Of a stretch of DNA of 64,000 nt, positions 37,282 to 47,133 are shown piece after piece. The stretch is from positions 124,001 to 188,000 of the forward strand of contig NZ_ATUK01000010.1 in assembly GCF_000420165.1 (NCBI RefSeq), given 5' to 3'. The notes under the pieces were generated by a model. It searched no databases. It was given only the letters and a program-made list of their open reading frames with translations, and was not told the origin of the DNA. The position numbers were made by a program, and so were the translations under genes. Source of the stretch: Thioalkalivibrio sp. AKL19. GTDB taxonomy: Bacteria > Pseudomonadota > Gammaproteobacteria > Ectothiorhodospirales > Ectothiorhodospiraceae. Positions within the stretch are counted from its first letter, which is position 1. Each line of letters begins with the position of its first letter.

Positions 37282-37474
37282 GCCGCACCTCGCGCAGCGG
37301 CAAGCGGGCCGTGCACGAAGGTGCACATGAAGCAGCCTTTCCCTGGGCGCCAACACGGGCGAGGTCTTCGGGCGGCGGCCAGTCCAGTGCGGCGCGCCAG
37401 CACCGCACCCAGGACAGTACGTCAGTCCGGCGCCCCGTCACCCGGCTTTCCGGCCCGCTACCCGGCGGCGCTAT

Positions 37475-38200
37475 TCAACCGCCCGTGCAGTGGTTCGCAA
37501 AGGCAAAGGCATCGTTCATGGTCCACTGGGCCTGCGGCGTGTTCGCCATTCGCTCGCACCAGGCCGGCGTTCCCACGGTCCCCGATGGTTCGGCCTCGAC
37601 GGGTGTGGGATCCGCATCCTGCCCCATCAGGAGATCCAGCGCCGCCACGCGCTCATCGTCCATGAACGCCTCCACGTTGTTCCCCAACGCGAGCATCCCG
37701 TCGAGTACCGCCTGCCCTTGCCCGGGGTCCCGCATCATCAGGCTCTCGAGTTGCTGTGCCACCCGGTCGGTCGCGCGATCGAACCGCATCCCGGCGGCCT
37801 CGAGCCTGTCCGAGTTCACCAGCAGCGCTTCCACCTCCTGATCCAGCACGGCCCGGTCCGCGGGCTCGAGGGGTGCCAAGTGCGCCTCCGCCCATACGAT
37901 CATCGCGTCCATCTGGGCGATCGTCCGGGCCGTATACTCGCCCGCCAGGCGACTTCCCAGTTCATCGGCCGCCGACTGGCTGTCAATGGCCTCAACCCCG
38001 TCGCCGATCTCCTCAAACAACACGGCCTGGTCGTGGAGGTTTTGCACCAGCCGTCCCTCGAGCATCCTGGCATCCAACGCCAAGGGCTCGGAGGCGTCGG
38101 GTACGGCCTCCATTTCGGTGTCTGCCGAGGGTTCTGTGCCGCAGCCCGATGGCACCAACACCATCAGCGCGACGAGCGCTAACCATCTGGAGGTATTCAT
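37475..38200 (-). CDS. Lipoprotein of unknown function
   Basis: 241 residues from ATG 38200 (GGAGGGCTG upstream). The signal peptide ends LVPSGC. The rest is acidic and helical (EAIDSQSAADELGSRLAGEY, DRAVLDQEVEALLVNSDRLEAAG), ending in a small domain with two Cys (PAWCERMANTPQAQW, FANHC) that could form a disulfide. No family recognised. Confidence 0.72.
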   Translation of the reverse strand: MNTSRWLALVALMVLVPSGCGTEPSADTEMEAVPDASEPLALDARMLEGRLVQNLHDQAVLFEEIGDGVEAIDSQSAADELGSRLAGEYTARTIAQMDAMIVWAEAHLAPLEPADRAVLDQEVEALLVNSDRLEAAGMRFDRATDRVAQQLESLMMRDPGQGQAVLDGMLALGNNVEAFMDDERVAALDLLMGQDADPTPVEAEPSGTVGTPAWCERMANTPQAQWTMNDAFAFANHCTGG

Positions 38201-38480
38201 GATTTCAGCCCTCCGCATCAGGGGCTGTCGGACGACGGCTGGGAGCGAAAGGGGCCACCGTCCGGCGGGCAATCCACAGGCAGACAGCCCGTAGATCCGG
38301 GAAACGCGGATCCGGCATGGGCGACCCCAGCGTTCCAGGTCACGCGCGCGATCCGTCCAGAACACTCCGCACAGAATGAGTATAGATCCGCCGTGCCGGT
38401 ATGTAGCCCGGGTCCCGCCACGGGCCGCTGACGGATCGGGCCTGGATGTATCGCGAAAACGTTCGGGCAATGCCGGCCAA

Positions 38481-38511
38481 CGGGGCATCGGAGTCTGACG
38501 CCGATGCCCCG
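38481..38511 (-). terminator. Perfect 11-bp hairpin downstream of the 106-residue gene
   Basis: CGGGGCATCGG and CCGATGCCCCG flank a 9-base loop, 20 bases past the stop of the - strand gene at 38531. There is no T-run. Confidence 0.5.
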
Positions 38512-38530
38512 CGATCTTCTCTCGGGCAGC

Positions 38531-38851
38531 TCAGTCGTGGACGATGATGCGCGCACCGGCAGGGTCGATATCCACACGAGAGCTCGAATATTCGCAGGCG
38601 TCCGCGATCTCGTTCAGCTCAGGCATGTCGTTGAGCTCAGCCAGTTTCCGCAACAGGCCGCCTTCGCAGTCGCATTGCATCCCCTTGTCCGGGTCAGGGG
38701 TGCACTCGAACTCGCTTCCGTTCACCGTCCAATTCATGCCGACTGGCATCTTCAGGATCACCGGCTCTTCGTGCCGCACCTGGAACTTCACCCGATCCGC
38801 GTTCTGTCCGTCCTGCCAGTCCACGGTCGGGAAGTTATCACTGGCCATCAT
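38531..38851 (-). CDS. Small acidic protein, unknown
   Basis: 106 residues from ATG 38851 (AAGGAGCGAG upstream). It is hydrophilic, with paired Cys (FECTPD, QCDCEGG, ACEY) that may bind metal or form disulfides, and no signal peptide. No family recognised. The 365 bases upstream (38852-39216) hold no gene, only a diverged ATCGTGGGTGTC motif near 39084. Confidence 0.68.
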   Translation of the reverse strand: MMASDNFPTVDWQDGQNADRVKFQVRHEEPVILKMPVGMNWTVNGSEFECTPDPDKGMQCDCEGGLLRKLAELNDMPELNEIADACEYSSSRVDIDPAGARIIVHD

Positions 38852-39216
38852 CTCGCTCCTTCCTTTCGACTGTCCCGCTCAGTGTTACGAGCTCGAAACG
38901 CAACGTACGAGGCGCCTTCCGGACCTTGCTTCGATGCCAGGTCGCTTCCGCAAGGTCCTTGCGCCCTGAAGATTCGCCGGCCCGCCTCGGGCAGACCGGC
39001 CAGAAAACCACGGGCGTACCCTTCTACGCCGCAATGATAGGCCGATGCCAGGCGGGCGTCCGTGCGGTGTCCAACACTGGGAGCATCGTGGGTGTCTTCA
39101 TTGGGTCTTTCTCATTGGGTCGTTGGGTCGGGTCTTGCAGCCGCCCCCCCCGAACCCCGAACCCCGATCGCTCAGATCAATCATAATCATCGGTGTCCCC
39201 TGTCCGGGAGAAGCGC

Positions 39217-40335
39217 ATGCTTCGCCTCGCTGCTGTGTTGTTGGGCCTCGTGCTGCTTGCCGGCTACATCGGCGCCCAAAGTTGGGAGGCAACACGCGTG
39301 CTCCAGGACATCGAGGCCGGTGCGGGACCGAGCACGCTGAAGGACCGTACGCCCGAGCCCGCGCGCGAGACGCTGACGCTCGAGACGGACGGGGGCGACA
39401 TCGCGGCGGACCTCTACCACCCCCGACAGGATGTAGGGGCCCGCATCGTCCTCGTGCCGGGCTTCACGCCGCAGGGCAAGGACGACCGCCGGCTGGTGCA
39501 ACTTGCCAATACGCTGGCGCGGGCACGCTTCCTCGTGCTGGTGCCCGACCTGCAGGGCACGAAAGACCTCAGGGTCCGCCACGAGGATGCCTCTGCCATC
39601 CGTGATGCCGCTGCCCTTCTGGCCCGTCTGGAGGTGGAGCGCGCAGCCGATGAACAGGACGTCGGCGTCGCCGCGATCTCGTATGCCGTGGGCCTGGCGG
39701 TCCTGGCGACGCTGACACCGGAGGGGGAGGACGCCATCGACTTCCTGGTCGGGATCGGCGGCTACTACGACACCGAGAACGTGATCACCTTCTCCACCAC
39801 CGGGGCCTACCGGGAGCCCGGATCGGACCGCTGGCAGATGCGGACTCCCGACCCGCTGGCGAAGTGGATCTTCCTGCGCGGTAATCTGCACATGCTCGAT
39901 AACCGCGAGGATCGCGAGATCCTCGACGAGATTGCCCACCGGCGCATGGCCGATCCCAACGCGCCCATCACCGACGTGGCCGACGATCTTGGGGACGCGG
40001 GGCGAAGCCTGTTGGCATTAATCCTGAACGATGACCAGGAGCGCGTGCCGAAACTCCTGGAGGATCTGCCGGCCAGCGCCCGGGAGGCCATCGAGATGCT
40101 GTCCCTGGCCGACCGTGACCTCTCGCACCTTTCCAGGGGTGCCATCCTGATCCACGGGCGCGCCGACGCCATGATCCCCCACACCGAAAGCGAGCGCCTC
40201 GCCCGTGCCATCGGCGAGACCGACCTGCACCTGATCCATGGCTTTTCCCACATCGATCCCCAAGGCGTGGGGTTCATCGGCCAGTGGCAGCTTGTCCGCG
40301 CGGTGATGGACCTGATCGCGCGGCGATCAAATTGA
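39217..40335 (+). CDS. Exported alpha/beta hydrolase
   Basis: 372 residues from ATG 39217 (GGGAGAAG upstream). The N-terminal hydrophobic segment (LAAVLLGLVLLAGYIGA) is an anchor or signal. The hydrolase fold shows RIVLVPGFTPQGKDD, the nucleophile region VAAISYAVGLAVL (Ser in AISYA, a variant of GxSxG), an Asp in ILIHGRADAMIPH and the His in HGFSHID. The variant elbow still supports an esterase-like enzyme. The substrate is unknown. Confidence 0.78.
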   Translation: MLRLAAVLLGLVLLAGYIGAQSWEATRVLQDIEAGAGPSTLKDRTPEPARETLTLETDGGDIAADLYHPRQDVGARIVLVPGFTPQGKDDRRLVQLANTLARARFLVLVPDLQGTKDLRVRHEDASAIRDAAALLARLEVERAADEQDVGVAAISYAVGLAVLATLTPEGEDAIDFLVGIGGYYDTENVITFSTTGAYREPGSDRWQMRTPDPLAKWIFLRGNLHMLDNREDREILDEIAHRRMADPNAPITDVADDLGDAGRSLLALILNDDQERVPKLLEDLPASAREAIEMLSLADRDLSHLSRGAILIHGRADAMIPHTESERLARAIGETDLHLIHGFSHIDPQGVGFIGQWQLVRAVMDLIARRSN

Positions 40336-40395
40336 CTCTGTGGATATTAACCAGGCCCGCCATCGTTATCGTCCTGTCAACTCGAGGGGTCCACG

Positions 40396-40470
40396 CGAAG
40401 TCGGGGTCACACTTTGCCTTTCGCCCGCCAAAATCGGGCCTGCCAAATCCGAAGGTAGACCCCATTTTCG
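40396..40470. mobile_element. RAYT-type mini-element fragment
   Basis: Opens with GTCGGGGTCACACTTTGCC and closes with GGTAGACCCC, an imperfect inverted pair like the GGGGTCRGACC ends seen repeatedly at 42.7-53.3 kb. The inner part forms a small GC hairpin. It lies between the hydrolase and the NERD gene. Confidence 0.55.
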
Positions 40471-40475
40471 TCGCA

Positions 40476-41246
40476 TTACTGGATAGCCTTCGTTCCGCGG
40501 CATTCGGGGTATCGCGTGCATCCCCAGAACTCCCGACCTGCCCGGCTACCGCGGCGGGCTTTGCGCTTCGCCATCGCGCTGCCGCATTGGGGACAAGCAG
40601 GCTCGGCGTGGCGCTCACGAAGCTGCTGCACGTGGTTACGGTGTGTCTGTCGCGACGGGGCTAATCGCTGGCCCTGCAAACGTTCAACCAGGGTCCGCAC
40701 CTCGTCGTCATTCCATGCCGCCGTGCGAAACGACCGAATGTAGCCCAGCAATCCAAGCCCTCGAACCACGTTCTCCGGCATCGGCGTCTTGAAGGTGCTG
40801 CCACCAACGAACACCACGACCGAATGAACGTGCTCCGCCGTCACCTGCAGCGAATCGGCCACCGCCCGTTCATGCCGGTAGTTCTGGCGCAACGGATTCT
40901 GGAAACGAAATGATCGGCGATAGATCCGCTGTGTCCACTGCGGCTCACGCGCACTGCCGGAAATCCAGCCCCGCATGTTCTTCGTCTCGATGACGAATAT
41001 CCCGGACCGCGAAACCAGCACGTGATCGATCTGGGTCGTGCCTTCTCCCGTCTCAAGCGTAACGTCGTGAACCACGCGACCGGACTTACCGTCCAGGCCA
41101 ACCGCCAGGATCAGGCGGATCCAGACCTCACCCAGCCACCCCTTCACCTTCGGCAGTCGGGCGACCGCAACTAGCGCAGCCAGTAACCAGGCCCACCAGA
41201 ACTGCAAAGCGGCGTTCAGGAAGATCTCGCCCGGTTTGATATCCAT
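40476..41246 (-). CDS. NERD-domain protein with C4 zinc finger
   Basis: 256 residues from ATG 41246 (AAAGGAAGG upstream). One N-terminal membrane segment (FWWAWLLAALVAVARL) precedes a NERD nuclease-like domain (about 40-160) with QIDHVLVSRSGIFVIETKN, the family's predicted catalytic Asp and Glu/Lys. The C-terminus is a topoisomerase-type zinc ribbon, CPQCG then FWGCTRYPECRG. NERD proteins are linked to DNA processing, but no activity is proven for most. Confidence 0.87.
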   Translation of the reverse strand: MDIKPGEIFLNAALQFWWAWLLAALVAVARLPKVKGWLGEVWIRLILAVGLDGKSGRVVHDVTLETGEGTTQIDHVLVSRSGIFVIETKNMRGWISGSAREPQWTQRIYRRSFRFQNPLRQNYRHERAVADSLQVTAEHVHSVVVFVGGSTFKTPMPENVVRGLGLLGYIRSFRTAAWNDDEVRTLVERLQGQRLAPSRQTHRNHVQQLRERHAEPACPQCGSAMAKRKARRGSRAGREFWGCTRYPECRGTKAIQ

Positions 41247-41413
41247 CGCGCCTTCCTTTCCGTACCTTCGGTACCTTTTCCCACTTAGACCCCACCGCCG
41301 TTCCGTCCAGGACGACGCCTCGGCTTTCCAGTCATGGTATGAAAACCCATTTCCCTATCAAGGCTATACTTCGCTCAACCGGGCGACGAACGGAAGCAGC
41401 GACGGGGAAAACA

Positions 41414-42691
41414 ATGCGTACAACAAACACCTTCAAAGCGACACGTAACCACGCGAGACACGCCAGAGCCCTAGTGGCCTTGCTGCCTGCGACCATGCTG
41501 ATTGCAGGCTGCATCACCCCTGTCGCGCCCGAATCGGTCTACCGGCTCACATCCGATCCCGAGGGGGCCGAGATCTACGTAGGCACCTCGCCCGATCAGC
41601 TCGGCTACTACGTGACCACCCCGTTTGAGCGCCGCACTTCGCAATCATTGAATTGGTCGCAGCGGTACTTTCAGGCACGCAAGGACGGGTACGAAGATTC
41701 GGAGATCCACCTGCAGCCGACCTTCCTGATGGGGCACCCCATCAACATTCACTTCGACCTCGAACCCACCGTTACCCGTTCGGACTTCGAAACCTACCGG
41801 AAGCGCGATTCGGTCGAAGCGTACTACGAGTTCCTCGAGCGCTACCCCGACCCGCCCTTCGTCGACGAAGTATTCGAACGCCTGGTCGAGCGGATCTCCG
41901 AGCGCCCTGACGCTGCGGCGCAATACCGCGAGCTGCTCGAAACGTACCCCGACGCGGCCCCCCACGTCATGAACCACCAGCTTGCCGAGCTGGAATCGCG
42001 CACCCGCCCCGAATCCGACGCGACTGCCGAATCCGCCGCCCAAGCCCCCGGCACCGGCACCGGCGACGACCCGACCGCCGCCGATACGACCACGGCCGAC
42101 CTGAACGACGCGCCGACTGCCGAGGACGCGCACGCGCACGCGGACCAGGCCCCGGCCAGGACAGAACCTGACCAGCAGAACGAGCAACGCACCGCCACAG
42201 AGGCACCCAGCGCAAGCGAGGCGACAACCGGCGGAAACTTCGAGGCCGACCTTCTGGATGGCTTCTGGATCACCCAGATCCCCATCCATTCCGGCCGCAC
42301 CGGCGAATACGCCGGCTACGACCACATATGGGAAATGCGGTTCTTAAGGGGCCGTCCCAACCACAACGACAACCCGGTATGGCGCACCCAGCCAGGCGCG
42401 GAAGGGAGAGTGTGGTTTACGCGCAAGTACTTCCAGCTGGGGGCCGTGCGTGGAGAACCCGCTACCGGCGTCTACGACTGGTGGTACGACGGCGACCTCG
42501 TCCGCGTAGGCCACGTCTCGACCGGTGCCGCACGCTTCACCATCGACCCAGCCGACATGTCCCAGATTCTGGGCAGCGAAAAATACTATCCGCTGGAACG
42601 CGGCCAACAGGTGGACTGCAACCTCGGTGTTGGCGTCTGGCGAGAGGGTAGCTATAGAGTTGACCGATGCCGGCTAATGAACAGCCTTTAG
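41414..42691 (+). CDS. Lipoprotein of unknown function
   Basis: 425 residues from ATG 41414. The lipobox is LIAGC. The N-terminal part (30-110) resembles a PEGA-like beta unit ([23 protein letters not shown]). It is followed by TPR-like helices ([24 protein letters not shown]), a long Ala/Thr/Glu/Asp-rich spacer (about 205-275), and a C-terminal Trp/Tyr-rich domain ([24 protein letters not shown]-type end). PEGA and TPR calls are pattern-based. Confidence 0.72.
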   Translation: MRTTNTFKATRNHARHARALVALLPATMLIAGCITPVAPESVYRLTSDPEGAEIYVGTSPDQLGYYVTTPFERRTSQSLNWSQRYFQARKDGYEDSEIHLQPTFLMGHPINIHFDLEPTVTRSDFETYRKRDSVEAYYEFLERYPDPPFVDEVFERLVERISERPDAAAQYRELLETYPDAAPHVMNHQLAELESRTRPESDATAESAAQAPGTGTGDDPTAADTTTADLNDAPTAEDAHAHADQAPARTEPDQQNEQRTATEAPSASEATTGGNFEADLLDGFWITQIPIHSGRTGEYAGYDHIWEMRFLRGRPNHNDNPVWRTQPGAEGRVWFTRKYFQLGAVRGEPATGVYDWWYDGDLVRVGHVSTGAARFTIDPADMSQILGSEKYYPLERGQQVDCNLGVGVWREGSYRVDRCRLMNSL

Positions 42692-42749
42692 CCAGACCAA
42701 GCGTTGTACGTCGGAGTAAGATCCTGCCTCTTCCCCGGCAACGTTCGCC

Positions 42750-43579
42750 CGGGGCCAAAGGCAAGGTCCGACCCCTTTTTCTCGTGCACTTTCTGTCTTG
42801 ACGCTGGGGTCCACTTCAGTCTGACCTTGTCTCATCCAGGACACTCTGGCGACTCCACAAACATTCGACCCGAAACGCCGATACCTTTGATAAAGCGCCG
42901 GCCGCGATCCATCGCTGCCTTCCGCTCCGTTCGCGTCCGGCACGCTTCCACGTTCCCGGATACGCTGCTGGATGGAGGTGAAATCGGACCCCTCGGGCGT
43001 GTCCGCCACCCCCGCCCGTACCGGGTTCAGATCCACGTAGCTCATGCAGGTCAGCACGGCCGGATCATCCAGTAGCGCCTGGCTCTTGTAGCGGCCCTCT
43101 CAGAAGCGGCCCTTGCACCCATCTTCCGCGTTCGCCCGTCGCGCCAGATGCTCGTTCAGGCTGCGCATGAACCGCGAAAGGTCCTGCAAGCGCTCCCGCC
43201 ACAGGGCGATCTGCGCCTGCTCGCGCTCGGCCACCGTGCCTGTCTGCCCCGCCCTGTACCGCGCCACCAGCAGCGGCAACGCAAACAAGCGCTCCCAGCG
43301 CTGCATCACCTCATCTTCGCTCCAGGACGCCGCCCGGTCCGAGTCGAGCCGCAGAACCAGATGATAGTGGTTCGACATCACCGCATAAGCGCACACATCC
43401 ACCGCGAACACGCCCTGAAGCGCGCGCAGCCGCTCCAGCACCCAGCCGCGCCGGTGCTCGTAGTTCTTGCCCGAATAGAAATTCTCGCCACACAGGAACG
43501 CGCGGCGAACACAACGACAAATGCAGTGGTAGTACGGCGTCGCCTCGATCGAGACGAGCTCCTTCCTGGCTCGCGTCAT
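42750..43579 (-). pseudogene. RAYT (Y1 transposase) gene with an internal stop
   Basis: ATG 43579 opens a Y1/IS200-like transposase: TPYYHCICRCVRRAFLCG, then the metal-binding AVMSNHYHLVLRLD, then CKGRF. A TGA at 43100-43102 replaces the Trp of the expected [15 protein letters not shown]; the frame then continues ([36 protein letters not shown]). The catalytic Tyr region is downstream of the stop, so the gene is dead unless suppressed. The far end carries GGGGTCGGACCTTGCC at 42757-42776, an element end. Confidence 0.85.
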
Positions 43580-43615
43580 CAGGACCCTCCTTGGTCCATG
43601 CAATCATCCCAAAAC

Positions 43616-43861
43616 CTAGCCCGACCGCCCCAGACCGTCAAGAAGATCATGGGTGTCCTCTTCTTCCGGTCTCTCTTCTTCGTCATCGGACGGGCCTTCC
43701 TCTCGCGCATCGCAATCGGAAGCCAGCGTACGGAATCGCTGCGGTATCGACGTGATGTCAGAGCTCTCGGGCGTGTCCGCCACCCGCGTACGCCCGCGGT
43801 TCAGATCCACGTTGCTGCGGACCCATACCTCACGCCTCAGCGGAAACTGAAATTCCAACAA
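43616..43861 (-). pseudogene. C-terminal fragment of another RAYT gene
   Basis: The translated - strand reads VDLNRGRTRVADTPESSDITSIPQR, a diverged copy of the segment [25 protein letters not shown] in the neighbouring pseudogene. It ends in an acidic tail encoded by the recurrent GATCATGGGTGTCCTC motif (43645-43660). The His-x-His part is missing. The 419 bases from 43862 to 44280 hold nothing recognisable. Confidence 0.7.
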
Positions 43862-44280
43862 GAACCGCTCATCTGTGCGCTATCCAACAGATGAATCGTT
43901 TCCACGTGTAGTAAGAAGAGCTTGCGCGCTCGACACGGAGTGGCCGTCTGGTATCGGCAGGGGCGAGTGCCTCCGCATGAAGCTCCATCAAAGCCAGACG
44001 ACGTACGTCGGGATCTCCCATTGATCATTAAAGGACTTACGAGCGGCCGCAATGAACACCCGCTTTCAACCGCTTCACCCGGCTGGCGGCGGCCCACACC
44101 AGATTCCGGATAGGGGACTCATCGCAAGCCAACATTCCGCCGGCGACCGCATCAAGCCACTCGTGATCCAAATTATTAGCCACCACCGGACTCTCGGTGA
44201 GCCTGAAAGCTCGCCCTAATACCACGAACATTCGCCCACCCAACTGCCCGCGAATTCCCCCTCACCCCCCTAATTTACCG

Positions 44281-44877
44281 ATGGATGCCATGGCGCAAGA
44301 ACTGTTCCAACAGGTACTCAGCCTGCTTCAGACCTATCCGTACCTGTTCATTTTCTTCGGCATGCTCGTCGCGGGCGAAATCGTGCTCTTGCCGGCGATA
44401 TACCTGGCTGCGACCGGGCGCCTTGATCTTGCTGCAGTCATCTCGCTGGCAATATTGGCCACCATCTTGTCGGACCTCGTCTGGTACGGGCTCGGAAGAA
44501 AATTCCCCGCTTCGGCACTCGACCGCATCCCTGGAGCCCACAGCAATAGTGCCGTTCGTGGTCTGGAACGCCTGTTCAATCGCAAGGGCGTACAGATCCT
44601 GTTTCTATCCAAGTTTGTATATGGAACACGAACGGCGGCCCAAGTGCTTGCAGGGGTACACGATATGCGTTTTCGCACCTATATAATCGTCAATTTCTTC
44701 GGCGTCCTCACCTTATCCGCCGTCTTCGTGGCTCTCGCCTATTCGGTCATCGGCACGACGCGCCAACTTGGCGATTTGATTGACGATCTGGAGCTCGCCT
44801 TCCTGATATTCATCGTGATGGCGGTGTCCGCCAATTATATCGCGAGCCGGGTGTTGAGGAACCGATGGTCTCGGTAG
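44281..44877 (+). CDS. DedA-family (VTT domain) membrane protein
   Basis: 198 residues. ATG 44281 or 44290; neither has a strong ribosome-binding site. Family features are FFGMLVAGEIVLLPAIYLAATGRLDL, a re-entrant region with SDLVWYGLGRKFP, and FLSKFVYGTRTAAQVLAGVHDM with the conserved Arg. DedA/VTT proteins are lipid scramblases or flippases of the inner membrane. The gene overlaps the following glycosyltransferase by 13 bases. Codon use is AT-richer than in most of the window, suggesting transfer. Confidence 0.82.
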   Translation: MDAMAQELFQQVLSLLQTYPYLFIFFGMLVAGEIVLLPAIYLAATGRLDLAAVISLAILATILSDLVWYGLGRKFPASALDRIPGAHSNSAVRGLERLFNRKGVQILFLSKFVYGTRTAAQVLAGVHDMRFRTYIIVNFFGVLTLSAVFVALAYSVIGTTRQLGDLIDDLELAFLIFIVMAVSANYIASRVLRNRWSR

Positions 44878-45569
44878 TGATACCAGCCTTCAATGAGGTC
44901 GGAACCATCACCGATGTCATTGCGTGTGCACGCCAGCACCCTTGGGTTGGGGAAGTCCTCGTAGTCGATGATGGCTCTACGGATGCGACGGCCCAGGTCG
45001 CAGAGGTCGCGGGTGCCCGCGTCATCCGTCTGGCTCGCAACACGGGCAAGGCGACTGCGATGGATGCAGGCGTGCGTTCGGCGAAATCTAGCGTCCTGTT
45101 ATTTCTCGACGCTGACGTGACTGGCCACACACAGCAGACCCTGTCCCGGATTATGCAGCCCGTCATCGAGGGACGCGTCGAGATGAACGTTGGCTTGCGG
45201 GCTCGATCGACGCTGATGCTCAACCAGGCGCTGCGATTCTTCCCAATTGTCGGCGGCGATCGGGCATTGACCCGCCGGCTCTGGGAGGCCGTCCCGACGA
45301 GTTGCGTACGCGGTTTCCAGATCGAGATCGCCTTGAACTACACGTCCAAGCAATTCGAGAAGGGGATGGCGTTCGAACTCGTGCATGGTACGTTCCATCA
45401 CATTAAAGAAAGGAAATATGGTGTCGTGGCTGGCGCTACCCAACGCGCGATGATGATCCGACAAATCCTGTCGATATCATTCCGGCTCTACATACTTGGC
45501 TGGATCAAGCAGAGGGCTTTGCGCATCAGGAGAGCAACAAGATCGATAGCGGAATTGATTTTTAGCTAA
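44865..45569 (+). CDS. Family 2 glycosyltransferase
   Basis: 234 residues starting ATG 44865 inside the DedA gene. A GT-A fold: VSVVIPAFNEVGTITDVI, VLVVDDGSTDATAQVA, GKATAMDAGVRSA and the metal-binding DAD in LLFLDADVTG. The C-terminal part is basic and amphipathic (LYILGWIKQRALRIRRATRS), suggesting membrane association. It overlaps DedA and abuts the next GGDEF gene (TAATG), so the three may be co-transcribed. It probably acts on a lipid-linked sugar or polyprenol. Confidence 0.87.
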   Translation: MVSVVIPAFNEVGTITDVIACARQHPWVGEVLVVDDGSTDATAQVAEVAGARVIRLARNTGKATAMDAGVRSAKSSVLLFLDADVTGHTQQTLSRIMQPVIEGRVEMNVGLRARSTLMLNQALRFFPIVGGDRALTRRLWEAVPTSCVRGFQIEIALNYTSKQFEKGMAFELVHGTFHHIKERKYGVVAGATQRAMMIRQILSISFRLYILGWIKQRALRIRRATRSIAELIFS

Positions 45570-46534
45570 TGTCTGATTCCCGCCGCCAAGGAGGTTCTAA
45601 TCGTCAAGAAGATCATGGGTGTCCTCTTCTTTCGTCCCTCGTCGACCTCTCCGCACATGACGAACTGCAGCACAAGCTGCGTCAGGAACGTGATTTCAGC
45701 GACGCCGTGATCGACGGCCTGCCCGCGGTGTTCTGTGTGCTGGATGACACCGGTCGTTTCATCCGCTGGAACCACAACTTCAAGCGGGTGACCGGCCTGG
45801 AGGGCAACGAACTGACCCGCATCAATGCCGTGGATCTCTTCGCCGGCGAGGATCAGCCTCGTGTGGCTCAGTCGATCAGTCGCGTCTTCGAAACCGGCTC
45901 GGCCGACGTCGAGGCAGCCATGCGCGGTGCGTCCGGGGCGTACATCCCCTACTACTTCACCGGCCTGCGGGTAGAACTCAACGGACAACCCTGTCTTACC
46001 GGGACCGGATTCGACATCTCTGCCCGCAAACAGATCGAAGCCGAGCTGCATCATCAGGCCCACCATGACAGGCTGACCGGCCTCATGAGCTGGGGGGCAT
46101 TCGATGAATTGCTGCCGCTCGAAGTCCAACGCGCCCGCCGTTACGGGTCGCCGTTGAGCTTGATCATGTGTGATATCGACCGCTTCAAGTCCGTTAACGA
46201 CCGTCATGGTCATGCCACCGGTGACGAAATCCTGTGCCAGGTAGCGGACACGCTGGGAGCCAATCTGCGCGGCAGCGACGTGCTGATACGCTGGGGCGGC
46301 GAAGAGTTTCTTGCACTCCTGCCGGAGACCAAAGCAGAGGACGCCGGGGCCTTGGCCGAGACCCTGCGTGCCCTGTTGGCCCGGACTCGATTCCCGATAC
46401 AGGAGCAGGTCACGGCAAGCCTCGGAGTCACGGAGTACCGTCCCGATGAATCGCCCCACAGTCTGCTCAAGCGCGTCGACGATGCGCTGTACAGCGTCAA
46501 AGAATCCGGCCGCAACCGGGTCGCCTTGCTTTAA
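45569..46534 (+). CDS. PAS-GGDEF diguanylate cyclase
   Basis: 321 residues. ATG 45569 shares an A with the glycosyltransferase stop. A PAS domain (about 40-155: VIDGLPAVFCVLDDTGRFIRWN) is followed by GGDEF (about 165-320): CDIDRFKSVND, GHATGD and GGEEF are intact and RGSD supplies an RxxD I-site, so it should make c-di-GMP with product inhibition. Residues 12-22 are encoded by the repeated GATCATGGGTGTCCTC motif, so the original N-terminus may have been replaced by element DNA. Confidence 0.88.
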   Translation: MSDSRRQGGSNRQEDHGCPLLSSLVDLSAHDELQHKLRQERDFSDAVIDGLPAVFCVLDDTGRFIRWNHNFKRVTGLEGNELTRINAVDLFAGEDQPRVAQSISRVFETGSADVEAAMRGASGAYIPYYFTGLRVELNGQPCLTGTGFDISARKQIEAELHHQAHHDRLTGLMSWGAFDELLPLEVQRARRYGSPLSLIMCDIDRFKSVNDRHGHATGDEILCQVADTLGANLRGSDVLIRWGGEEFLALLPETKAEDAGALAETLRALLARTRFPIQEQVTASLGVTEYRPDESPHSLLKRVDDALYSVKESGRNRVALL

Positions 46535-46775
46535 AGACTGCACTGCGAAAAAGCGAGCGGTTTATTTTCCGGCGACCAAGCTGCGGCGTCGACTCCCGGG
46601 TTTCAGACCTTGCCTCTGGCTGTTGGCCGTACCTGGCAGGCAGGGGCCCAGGTCTGGCCTGCGGCATACGCCGCCCCGCGTGCGCGGATTGTCAAAATGA
46701 ACGGCTTATCCCTCGAAACCGCGTCCCATGTCCGAGACGCCCGCCGATTCCACCTTTCGCGTGCAACTGCGCGCA

Positions 46776-46871
46776 GACGTCGGGGTCAGACCTTGCCTTT
46801 TGCCTTCCGCCGGAAACTTCCAGAGGCAAAAGGAGAGCTCTGAGCCCATAGCTCACCAGGTGGCGTGACCC
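46776..46871. mobile_element. 96-bp RAYT-associated palindromic unit, copy 1
   Basis: Begins GACGTCGGGGTCAGACC and ends GGTGGCGTGACCC. Internally CCTTTTGCCTT pairs with GAGGCAAAAGG. A second 96-bp copy lies at 47038-47133 and a third, lacking seven bases, at 49828-49916. Between 46872 and 47037 are at least four truncated starts (at 46876, 46915, 46941, 46973). The bases 46535-46775 hold nothing else. Confidence 0.85.
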
Positions 46872-47037
46872 ACGCAGACGTCGGGGTCAGACCTTGCCTT
46901 TTGCCATCCACTTAGACGTCGGGGTCAAGACGTCGCGCGCAGACGTCGGGGTCAGACCTTGCCTTTCGGCGAGACGCCGGGGTCAAACCTTGCCTTTTGC
47001 CTTCCGCCGTGCGCGCGCAGACGCCGGGGTCCGCGCA

Positions 47038-47133
47038 GACGCCGGGGTCAAACCTTGCCTTTTGCCTTCCGCCGGAAACTTCCAGAGGCAAAAGGAGAGC
47101 TCTGAGCCCACAGCTCACCAGGTGGCGTGACCC
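47038..47133. mobile_element. 96-bp RAYT-associated palindromic unit, copy 2
   Basis: Same length and order as the unit at 46776, with CGGGGTCAAACC instead of CGGGGTCAGACC at the start. It runs directly into the 185-bp tandem block. Confidence 0.85.

Noticed and set aside
35367-37841. 824-residue + strand open frame
   Set aside because: Overlaps several better-supported genes in other frames; Arg/Pro/Ser/Thr-rich shadow.
46776-47133. CRISPR-like array of short repeats
   Set aside because: Spacing is irregular, units are truncated rather than uniform, there are no unique equal-length spacers and no cas genes; the units match RAYT-type elements.
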